Below are positions 1 to 6,902 of a stretch of 16,518 nucleotides of DNA, one piece after another. Positions within the stretch are counted from its first letter, which is position 1, and the number at the start of each line of letters is the position of its first letter. Origin of the DNA: UBA9865 sp035647835 (GTDB lineage: Bacteria; Bacillota; Dethiobacteria; Dethiobacterales; Dethiobacteraceae); contig DASRMS010000158.1 in assembly GCA_035647835.1 (NCBI GenBank), forward strand, positions 1 to 16,518, in the 5' to 3' direction. A program made the translations under genes and the position numbers. The notes beneath the pieces are model-generated. The model worked only from the letters and a program-made list of their open reading frames with translations, was not told the DNA's origin and did no database searches.

Positions 1-27
1 CATCACGATATTAAACACTGTACATCC

Positions 28-408
28 CTACCTTTCCATAATTTGATCATAACGTTGAAGCAGTTTCTCAATCATTTGTACCCGTTTAGTTAAAGTTTTG
101 ATCCAGCTAGTCAGAAAACCTTCGCCTTGTGCGGTTAATTGATAGCGTCTGCGCGCCGGTCCTGCTTTGCCTGTTTCCCAATTTGAAACCACAAAACCAT
201 GTTTCTCCATGCGCCGCAGAGTGCGATAGATTTGCCCTGGATCCACGTTGGGCTCAAAATCAAATTGAGACAAAGGTTCAATCAGCTCATAACCATGCGC
301 TGGCTTTTCGGCAAGCAACAACAACAAGCATGGTTCTATGAAGCGTTCAATCTTGCCTTTATATGGCAGTAAGTCGTGTTGTTTTTCTGCTTTCTGATTC
401 GGCGCCAA
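28..408 (-). CDS. PadR-family transcriptional regulator
   Basis: A small DNA-binding repressor of the PadR family, 126 residues from the start chosen here. The winged helix-turn-helix covers about residues 22-95: a leucine-rich first helix, the HGYELIEPL segment, the DPGQIYRTLRRMEKHGFV recognition region, and the GPARRRYQLTAQG wing that is characteristic of PadR. A short C-terminal helix (about 97-125) is the usual dimerisation part. An upstream ATG at 441 is in frame, but it lies about at the predicted transcription start of the promoter at 448-476 and has no good ribosome site. TTG at 408 has GAGGTGA at 414-420, five bases away, so I prefer TTG. It is divergent from the AOR-like gene, and PadR proteins commonly control themselves and a neighbour. 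The ligand is unknown. Family call is confident; target gene is inference. Confidence 0.9.
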   Translation of the reverse strand: MAPNQKAEKQHDLLPYKGKIERFIEPCLLLLLAEKPAHGYELIEPLSQFDFEPNVDPGQIYRTLRRMEKHGFVVSNWETGKAGPARRRYQLTAQGEGFLTSWIKTLTKRVQMIEKLLQRYDQIMER

Positions 409-419
409 TAGGTTCACCT

Positions 420-431
420 CACATCTATGTG
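420..431. promoter_or_regulatory. Candidate PadR operator, palindrome in the padR leader
   Basis: CACAT-CT-ATGTG is a 5+5 base inverted repeat with a 2-base centre. It lies immediately beside the ribosome site of the preferred TTG start, roughly 10-21 bases downstream of the predicted padR transcription start. PadR proteins commonly bind short palindromes containing ATGT/ACAT half-sites, so autoregulation is plausible. If the ATG at 441 were the true start, this would instead be coding sequence. Confidence 0.4.
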
Positions 432-447
432 TAAACTTCATATACCT

Positions 448-476
448 ATTATAAAAGTGAGCTCTGCTGATTGCAA
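448..476 (-). promoter_or_regulatory. Sigma-A promoter for padR
   Basis: On the minus strand the -35 is TTGCAA (476-471), the spacer is 17 bases, and the -10 is a perfect TATAAT (453-448). Predicted transcription would begin near 441, giving a leader of about 33 bases to the TTG start at 408. This promoter argues against the in-frame ATG at 441 as the start codon. Confidence 0.7.
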
Positions 477-504
477 GTGTAAATTTTGCAAGTACCTTAC
501 ACTT
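475..504. promoter_or_regulatory. Inverted repeat AAGTGTAA / TTACACTT, candidate operator
   Basis: AAGTGTAA (475-482) and its exact reverse complement TTACACTT (497-504) are separated by 14 bases. The left arm touches the padR -35 box, and the repeat lies in the intergenic space upstream of the AOR-like gene, where one dimeric or tetrameric regulator could control both directions. No clear sigma-A promoter for the AOR-like gene could be picked out of the AT-rich stretch 505-575. Function as an operator is inference from position and symmetry. Confidence 0.4.
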
Positions 505-581
505 TTGCGCCTGCTTACATAGCTTTCAGGTAAAGGGATACTCTAAAAAATATGAATAATATGTAGAAGGCGGTGTAAGAC

Positions 582-2123
582 ATGACTTATTTGCTGCGCG
601 TTAATATGTCCACGCAAGCGGTTACCACCAGTGAGCTACCACCAGATTATCAACGGTTAGGTGGACGCGCCCTAACCTCAAGGATTTGCCAGGATGAAGT
701 AGACCCATTTTGCTATGCCCTGGGTGAAAGAAATAAACTAGTTATTGCTCCAGGGCTATTAGCGGCTGCGGATTTTCCATATGGCGGACGTATTGCCATG
801 GCAGGGAAAAGCCCGCTGACGCAGGGATTAACAGCGTCTAATGCTGGTGGTCTAACAGCGGCTCGACTGGGAGCTTTAGGCATTCAAGCCATCGTTGTAG
901 AAGGCTTGCCCCAAGATGACAAACTTTACGTGTTAGTTATTAGTGAAAAGGAAGCAAGGCTTGTACCGACGCCAGAACTGCGCGGTAAAGGTACTTCCGA
1001 GACCACAGCCAGGCTGCAGGAGAAGTATGGCACTGATAGTGCCGTGGCAGCAATTGGTCCTGCCGGAGAGATGCTGCTGACGGCTGCAGCTATCACTAAC
1101 GCTGATCTTCATGGTTTGGCCAGTCGTATTAATGGTCGTGGTGGTTTAGGTGCAGTAATGGGAGCGAAACGTTTAAAAGCTATTGTGATCGAAAATGCCT
1201 CGCCGCCAAAGGCTGCTGCTGACAGTGGACGTTTTAAGGCTGCAGTAAATGAGTTCGAGGAGCTCCTTAAAGGAAACAGCAGAAAAAATGCCCCACTGGC
1301 AGAGACAGCACTGCAGCAAAATTGCCTGCCTTCTGGCAGTGCAGCAGTCAACGGAGCGCAAGCTAAATTAGGGGCACCCGTTAAACCTGAAACTGCGCGT
1401 GCTTTTCGCCAGTATTGTGAAATTACTGATTGGACAGCCATTAGTGAGCTAAATGAGACAGCCAATGACTTGGGGTTAGATACTCTAGAGACGGCAGCAG
1501 CACTGGCGGTGTTGATGCAGGCAGAAATGATTCCTTGGGGAGACGGTAAGGCCGCGCTGCAAATGATAAAAGAGGTGAGAGAAGGTACCTCACTGGGTTA
1601 TATCCTAGGTCAGGGCGGCAGCTTTGCCGCTGAGGCTTTTAATGTACAACTTTCTGAAGACAAAGTGGTGAGCAAAGCAGCTGCCAGTGGCAGCGCAGCG
1701 CGAGATAAGCAGTTTAACGTTTGTATTGCCGCCGCTTTACAAAATGAGCAAGAGTTTCCTGGACGCCGGCAGGGGGAGCTGCAAGACGAGTTGGGCGCTG
1801 ACATGCCTTTGCTGACTAACCACTTGCTTGATACTCTGGGAGTTTGTCTCTACGCGGCACCCGCCTTCACTCGCCAACCAACTGCCTGGTCCACGATGGC
1901 GGAACTATTAAATGCGCGCTATGGCTGGGAACAGACGGCGGAGTCACTGTTAGCCTTAAGCCGTGATGCTCTGTTAAAGGAACGCGAGTTCGATGCAGCT
2001 GCCGGCTACCTTGGTGAAAGTAACCGTCTTGGTGGTTATTTACCATTGTCACGGCAGGACCACCATACTCATTCTGCGGTAATGTGGCAGCAGCAGTCCG
2101 GCTCTCAGCCTTTTATACAGTAA
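582..2123 (+). CDS. Aldehyde:ferredoxin oxidoreductase-like protein, shortened, lacking the CxxC cluster motif
   Basis: 513 residues. Residues 1-205 match the N-terminal domain of tungsten/molybdenum-pterin aldehyde:ferredoxin oxidoreductases: LGGRAL near 26-31, KSPLTQGLTASNAGG (76-90), GPAGE (159-163) and the pterin-contacting GRGGLGAVMGAKRLKAI (185-201). The helical middle is recognisable (ISELNETANDLGLDTLETA, 287-305), as is a late TLGVC (418-422), which in active enzymes carries the fourth cluster cysteine. The C-x2-C-x3-C group that supplies the other three [4Fe-4S] ligands is absent: only isolated C248 and C279 lie in that interval. The usual C-terminal YY-x2-RGWD region is also missing, and the protein ends in a His/Gln-rich tail; active enzymes have about 600 residues or more. 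AGGCGGTG precedes the ATG at suitable spacing. The frame is intact, so this looks like a divergent family member rather than decay. Catalytic activity is doubtful. It is divergent from the PadR gene and ends at a terminator. Confidence 0.85.
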   Translation: MTYLLRVNMSTQAVTTSELPPDYQRLGGRALTSRICQDEVDPFCYALGERNKLVIAPGLLAAADFPYGGRIAMAGKSPLTQGLTASNAGGLTAARLGALGIQAIVVEGLPQDDKLYVLVISEKEARLVPTPELRGKGTSETTARLQEKYGTDSAVAAIGPAGEMLLTAAAITNADLHGLASRINGRGGLGAVMGAKRLKAIVIENASPPKAAADSGRFKAAVNEFEELLKGNSRKNAPLAETALQQNCLPSGSAAVNGAQAKLGAPVKPETARAFRQYCEITDWTAISELNETANDLGLDTLETAAALAVLMQAEMIPWGDGKAALQMIKEVREGTSLGYILGQGGSFAAEAFNVQLSEDKVVSKAAASGSAARDKQFNVCIAAALQNEQEFPGRRQGELQDELGADMPLLTNHLLDTLGVCLYAAPAFTRQPTAWSTMAELLNARYGWEQTAESLLALSRDALLKEREFDAAAGYLGESNRLGGYLPLSRQDHHTHSAVMWQQQSGSQPFIQ

Positions 2124-2183
2124 GAGAAAAGGGATTAGGAAAGAAAGCGATCAAGTTGGAGATAATTTACTGGCAGCCGATAA

Positions 2184-2221
2184 AAAAAGCTTACTCTTCG
2201 AAATTGAGGAGTAAGCTTTTT
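2184..2221. terminator. Bidirectional intrinsic terminator between AOR-like gene and leuB-like gene
   Basis: A 13-bp stem, AAAAAGCTTACTC (2184-2196) with GAGTAAGCTTTTT (2209-2221), has a 12-base loop. A run of A on the left and T on the right provides a U-tract for transcripts in both directions. It sits in the gap between two convergent genes and probably ends both. Confidence 0.85.
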
Positions 2222-2228
2222 ACTTAAA

Positions 2229-3284
2229 TCATGACAGATTTTTAACTACCAGGTCACCTACTGCTTGTGTAGTGTGTCCCATTTTCCCGGCGGCCTGACT
2301 TTTTATATCTTTTTCACAAACATGCATAATCGATTTTTCTATCTTGGCAGCAGCTGCTGTTTCGCCCAGAGTGTCGAGCATCATGGCCGCGGCACCAATG
2401 GCCGCTAAGGGGTTAACAACATTTTGACCGGTATACTTGGGTGCAGAACCGCCGATCGGCTCAAACATGGAGACGCCTTCAGGGTTAATATTACCACCGG
2501 CGGCAATGCCCATCCCGCCTTGAATCATGGCACCCAGGTCCGTAATGATATCGCCAAACATATTTTCTGTGACAATCACATCAAACCATTCGGGATTTTT
2601 TACCATCCACATCACTGTGGCATCCACATGAGCGTAATCGCGAGTAATGTCGGGGTAGTCTTGCTGGCCGACTTCATGGAAAACCCGCTCCCAAAGATCA
2701 AAGACATGCGTCAGGACATTAGTTTTACCGCACAGTGTGACCTTGTTGCCTTGGTTGCGCCGTTGTGCGTATTCAAAGGCATAACGGAGACAGCGCTCTA
2801 CGCCCATCCGTGTACACACTGATTCTTGAATGGCGATTTCGTGTGGTGTCCCTTTGCGCATAATCCCACCGGCTCCTACATATTGCCCTTCAGTATTCTC
2901 ACGTACTACCACAAAGTCAATATCCTGCGGTCCCTTATCTTTGAGGGGTGTTTCTACTCCGGGGAAGAGCTTAATGGGCCGTAAATTAATATAAAGGTCT
3001 AGTTCAGTGCGTAAACGTAACAGCAAGCCCTTTTCTAAAATCCCTGGTTTGACTTCAGGATGACCAATGGCTCCCAGATAAATCGCATCAAACTGCCGCA
3101 ATTCAGCCAGCACACTATCGGGCAGCACTTCACCTGTACGCAGGTAACGTGTGCCGCCTAAATCGTAATGCGTATAATTTAGCTTTAGACCCTGGTTTTC
3201 ACTAATCGCGTCCAGAACTTTTAGACCTTCACGGATAACCTCTGGACCTGTACCATCGCCGGCAAGGACGGCAATATTATACAT
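2229..3284 (-). CDS. leuB: 3-isopropylmalate dehydrogenase family (isocitrate/isopropylmalate dehydrogenase)
   Basis: 351 residues, normal for a beta-decarboxylating dehydrogenase that oxidises a 2-hydroxy dicarboxylate with NAD(P)+ and releases CO2; the best guess is the leucine-pathway step on 3-isopropylmalate. Visible motifs: AGDGTGPEV (8-16), RTELDLYINLRP (92-103) with substrate-binding arginines, VVRENTEGQY (126-135) with the catalytic tyrosine, KTNV (187-190) with the catalytic lysine, and metal-binding aspartates around D221, D245 and D249. The cofactor loop is GGSAPKYTGQNVVNP (278-292); K283-Y284 resemble NADP-type isocitrate dehydrogenase rather than the Asp usual in NAD-linked LeuB. 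A GGAGGA site precedes the ATG. No other leu gene lies nearby, so tartrate/malate, isocitrate or homoisocitrate activity cannot be excluded. Family call is very sure; the substrate is about 60 percent. Confidence 0.85.
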   Translation of the reverse strand: MYNIAVLAGDGTGPEVIREGLKVLDAISENQGLKLNYTHYDLGGTRYLRTGEVLPDSVLAELRQFDAIYLGAIGHPEVKPGILEKGLLLRLRTELDLYINLRPIKLFPGVETPLKDKGPQDIDFVVVRENTEGQYVGAGGIMRKGTPHEIAIQESVCTRMGVERCLRYAFEYAQRRNQGNKVTLCGKTNVLTHVFDLWERVFHEVGQQDYPDITRDYAHVDATVMWMVKNPEWFDVIVTENMFGDIITDLGAMIQGGMGIAAGGNINPEGVSMFEPIGGSAPKYTGQNVVNPLAAIGAAAMMLDTLGETAAAAKIEKSIMHVCEKDIKSQAAGKMGHTTQAVGDLVVKNLS

Positions 3285-3467
3285 CGGCTTTCCTCCATTC
3301 CTATGTAAAAGTATTGTGTTTAATTTTATTACATCCTGCAGAAAAAGGAAAGAGCAAGATAGCAGGTAAACAGGAATAATTACGGTGCATCACGAATTCA
3401 AAGAGGAGAAGCAAGTAAGTAACTGTTTAGTAACTGCACAATTAGCGAAGAAACAGGGGAGATGTTT

Positions 3468-6400
3468 ATGTCAATTCGCTTTATTCTAGGTCGCGCTGGT
3501 AGTGGCAAAACTTTTACCTGCCTGCAAGCAATCGCTGAAGCAAGTAAAACTGAGCCGCTGGGGGCGCCTTTAATATTATTAGTGCCTGAACAAGCCTCAT
3601 TGGAAATGGAGAAAGAGCTGGCTGTCATGTGTGGCGGCGGCACTTTTCGAGCGCAGGTACTGTCCTTTCGTCGTTTAGCCTACCGCCTACTGCAGGCAAG
3701 CGGCAGCCAACTGCCGGTGATGACGGAATTAGGCCGGCAGTTATTGTTACGTCGCCTACTGCAAGACGAGACGTCAAGTTTATCGGCTTTTGCCCGCGCC
3801 GCCCGGCAGCCGCATTTTTGTCAGCAGCTGGCTGTGCAGCTGCGAGAATTTAAACATTACCAAATTACAACAGACAATTTAGCAGCTCTGGCGCAAAGTG
3901 TGGACTGTCCAACTGCACTGCGCGGTAAATTAGCTGATCTTGCTGCTATTTACACAGCATATCATGCGGCAACTGCTGGCAGCTATACTGATTCTGAAGA
4001 TACTTTAACACAGCTGGCTGCTGCTATCGCTGCAGGTGGTCTGCCCCAGCAGACTAAAGTATGGGTAGATGGTTTTGCCGGTTTTACCCCGCAGGAATTC
4101 TCGGTGTTAGGCGCTTTAATGGGTGCCGTGAGCCATCTGGAAATTGCCCTGTGCCTCGATCCCCACACAAAAAAACAGCCTCAGGAGGAAGATTTATTCC
4201 ATCCTACACAGGATACATATTGGCGCCTGCGCCGGTTGAGTGGGGAAACAGCTGTTAAAGTATTACCGCCCTTGGAACTGCCGCAAGCTAACCAAACCAC
4301 ACGCTTTAGTGCTGCCGCGCCACTAGCCCATTTAGAAGCAAATTTTGCTGTTTTCCCCCTGATTCCTTACCAGCAGCAGACTTCATGCCTTCAACTAGTA
4401 ACCACGGCCGGACCTCGGGCCGAAGTGGAGGCGGCAGCACGTGATATTGTGCAGCGAGTACGGGAAGAAGGTTGGCGCTACCGGGATATTGGCATTATCT
4501 TACGTAATTTTTCAACTTATCATGACTTGGTGGCTGCTATATTTTTAGACTTTGATATTCCATACTATGTTGATGAGAGGCGTTCGGCCGCTCACCATCC
4601 ACTAGTGGAGTTTTTACGTTCTGCTGTAGATACAGTAAGCAGCAATTTTAGCTGCCAACCAATTATGCAGCTATTAAAAACTGATTTGTTTCCACTCCGC
4701 AGACAAGATGTTGATCAACTGGAAAACTATGTTTTAGCACATGGCATTTACGGCAGCCGCTGGTTGACGGATAAACCCTGGAACTATCACCACCAATTAA
4801 CCCTGGCCGAAGAGAGAGCAGAACAGACAACAAGTGAGGATACAAGTAAGCTGGTTGATGATACCCGCCGTCAGTTCATAAAAATCTTTGGACCATTTGC
4901 CCAGGCCGTAGGTGGAGGCGAAAAACAAGTGGTTGCGGTCTACTGTCAGGCGTTATGGAAGCTGTTGGAGCAAGTAGAAGCAGCGCAAACGCTGCAAAAC
5001 TGGGCTGAAACCGCTTCGGCTGACGGCCAGCTCTCACAAGCACTGGAACATCGGCAGGTTTGGCAGGGAGTTGTGGAATTATTAGAACAGCTGGTAGGGA
5101 TTTTGGGTAATCAACAACTTACCCCGCCTGAATTTGCGCAAGTTTTAGGGACAGGCTTGGAGAACTTAAAGTTAGGTTTAGTACCCGCCATGACTGACCG
5201 TGTGGTGATTGGCAACGTGGAACGCTCACGACAACCACGACTTTTAGCCGCCTATGTTTTGGGTTTAAGTGAAGGTGACTTCCCGGCTCGTTTACAGGAG
5301 GAAGGCTTATTCGCCGATGAAGAACGGGAAGCTCTCGGTGACAATGGCTTGGAATTAGCGGTTACACGCCGCCAGCGTTTATTTCATGAACAGTACTTGT
5401 CCTATATTGCCCTAACACGCAGTTCAGATTACTTATGGGTTAGCTGTCCTTTGGCTGATGATGAAGGTAAAGCAAAACGTCCTTCTGCGCTTTTCAATCA
5501 TCTGCGCGAATTTTTTCCTGTCAATGAGGTGCAGTTTTATGGTAATACGCCTGACCCCCAAGAAGATTACCAAGCGGTGACAAAACCGCACAGAATTGCT
5601 GCAGCTCTCTTACAGCAGGCAGGGACAGCCTTAAGAGGGGGCGCTATTTCACCCTTCTGGGCTGCTGTCTACAATGAAGCACTTGCACATGCCCCCACAT
5701 CAACTAAACTGCAGCAACTTTGGCCTGCTCTAAACTATCAAAACCACATTCCGTCTCTGCAGCCAGCCACAGTGCGGGCGCTTTTTGGAACTAAACTGCA
5801 TAGCAGTGTGTCACGTTTAGAGCAGTTTGCCCAGTGCCCTTTTGCCCATTTTGCCCGCTACGGACTGCGTTTAAAGGAACGGGCGGATTTTAGTCTTGAA
5901 GCTCCAGACATGGGGATGTTTTTTCATGCCGCCTTACGAATTTTTGTGACACAGCTGCTGGAAGAAAAACTAGCATGGTCTGCTTTAACGATAGAAGAGG
6001 CTGTTGTCCGCATCAATGAGATAGTCGATGACTTGGTACCGCAGCTGCACCGGGAAATATTGCTTTCCAGCGCCCGTTTGCGCTTCTTGGCAGCCCGCTT
6101 AAAAGAAACTCTGGCTCAGGCAATAACGGCTTTAACTATTCATGCTCAGCAGAGTGTCTTTCAACCAGTAGCAGTGGAACTGCCTTTTGGCGGCGGTGAA
6201 CTGCCGGCCTGGCAGCTGCAGTATGGTCAACAGGAAATTATGCTGCACGGGCAGATAGACCGCCTTGATGTGGCTGAAGCTAACGGTCAGGTTTACTATC
6301 GTGTGATTGATTATAAAAGCACTCCGACCTCGCTGAAACTTAGTGAGCTTTGGTATGGGCTCTCATTACAGTTGTTGACTTATCTGGCAGTAGTAAATGA

Positions 6401-6902
6401 AAACAAAGCCAATTTTAGTCAGCTCGCAGGCAAAGGCGTGGGCGCTTTATATTTTGGCATCTATCGTCCCTTTACTCGTGTGGCAAATCCAGGGGCGGCA
6501 GCAGAAGAGGCCGTGCCTAAACTGGATGGTTTGATCCTCGCAGACCAGCAGGTCTTTAAGCTAATGGGTGGGGAAAAGTTGGTGCATGCGGCCTTAAAAA
6601 AGGATGGGAATTTTACTAAGGTCTCCCGTGTAGCAGAGGAAACCCAACTGCAGCAGCTGCTGCAGTATGTCTGTGAGCAAATCGGTGAGTCTGCTGTTCG
6701 TATCCTGCAAGGTGAAGTTACAATTAAACCTTTTAAAAAACCTGATGGCAGAAAGGCCTGCACTTATTGTCCCTTTATGCCGCTTTGTTGTTTTGATGTC
6801 ACTGTGGAGGGAAACCAATACCGGCTGATATCACCGCTTGCTGCAGAAGAGGTCCTCCAAGCGGTGGCAGCCAAGCAGGAAGGAGCGAGTCAAGATGAGT
6901 AA
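3468..6902 (+). CDS. addB: ATP-dependent helicase/deoxyribonuclease subunit B
   Basis: AddB partners AddA in processing double-strand DNA ends for RecA-dependent recombination; it nicks the 5' strand and, in Bacillus, reads the Chi site. Positions here count from the in-frame ATG at 3462. Walker A GRAGSGKT is at 10-17. The large middle shows helicase-like folds without all the helicase motifs, as is normal for AddB. The C-terminal RecB-type nuclease has QIDRLD (931-936) and IDYKS (949-953) with D950 and K952. Four cysteines, C792 and C1100-x2-C1103-x5-C1109, match the [4Fe-4S] staple of AddAB nucleases. ATG at 3462 directly abuts AGGGGAG (3455-3461), while ATG at 3468 is six bases away, so I start at 3468 (1144 residues). 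Length is normal. The 3' end overlaps addA by 8 bases, indicating translational coupling. No clear promoter was found in 3297-3454. Confidence 0.97.
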   Translation: MSIRFILGRAGSGKTFTCLQAIAEASKTEPLGAPLILLVPEQASLEMEKELAVMCGGGTFRAQVLSFRRLAYRLLQASGSQLPVMTELGRQLLLRRLLQDETSSLSAFARAARQPHFCQQLAVQLREFKHYQITTDNLAALAQSVDCPTALRGKLADLAAIYTAYHAATAGSYTDSEDTLTQLAAAIAAGGLPQQTKVWVDGFAGFTPQEFSVLGALMGAVSHLEIALCLDPHTKKQPQEEDLFHPTQDTYWRLRRLSGETAVKVLPPLELPQANQTTRFSAAAPLAHLEANFAVFPLIPYQQQTSCLQLVTTAGPRAEVEAAARDIVQRVREEGWRYRDIGIILRNFSTYHDLVAAIFLDFDIPYYVDERRSAAHHPLVEFLRSAVDTVSSNFSCQPIMQLLKTDLFPLRRQDVDQLENYVLAHGIYGSRWLTDKPWNYHHQLTLAEERAEQTTSEDTSKLVDDTRRQFIKIFGPFAQAVGGGEKQVVAVYCQALWKLLEQVEAAQTLQNWAETASADGQLSQALEHRQVWQGVVELLEQLVGILGNQQLTPPEFAQVLGTGLENLKLGLVPAMTDRVVIGNVERSRQPRLLAAYVLGLSEGDFPARLQEEGLFADEEREALGDNGLELAVTRRQRLFHEQYLSYIALTRSSDYLWVSCPLADDEGKAKRPSALFNHLREFFPVNEVQFYGNTPDPQEDYQAVTKPHRIAAALLQQAGTALRGGAISPFWAAVYNEALAHAPTSTKLQQLWPALNYQNHIPSLQPATVRALFGTKLHSSVSRLEQFAQCPFAHFARYGLRLKERADFSLEAPDMGMFFHAALRIFVTQLLEEKLAWSALTIEEAVVRINEIVDDLVPQLHREILLSSARLRFLAARLKETLAQAITALTIHAQQSVFQPVAVELPFGGGELPAWQLQYGQQEIMLHGQIDRLDVAEANGQVYYRVIDYKSTPTSLKLSELWYGLSLQLLTYLAVVNENKANFSQLAGKGVGALYFGIYRPFTRVANPGAAAEEAVPKLDGLILADQQVFKLMGGEKLVHAALKKDGNFTKVSRVAEETQLQQLLQYVCEQIGESAVRILQGEVTIKPFKKPDGRKACTYCPFMPLCCFDVTVEGNQYRLISPLAAEEVLQAVAAKQEGASQDE

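Noticed and set aside
1109..1465. Antisense open frames within the AOR-like gene and other large genes
   Set aside because: They have no ribosome sites or recognisable products, and their codon pattern is a shadow of the real genes.
3395..3440. AAAGAGGAG stretch with repeated AGTAACTG upstream of addB, considered as a leader peptide or ribosome site
   Set aside because: No usable start codon follows at normal spacing, and the repeat is too short to carry weight.
6640..6670. CTGCAG/CAGCAG-rich stretch in addB considered as a repeat or regulatory site
   Set aside because: It encodes ordinary Leu-Gln residues, and CTGCAG is frequent across all genes here, so it reflects codon use.
6838..6894. 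Longer N-terminus for addA
   Set aside because: It lies inside the addB coding sequence with no ribosome site. The AddA family begins at MSKQWTAEQ, and the ATGAGTAA overlap is typical of coupled genes.
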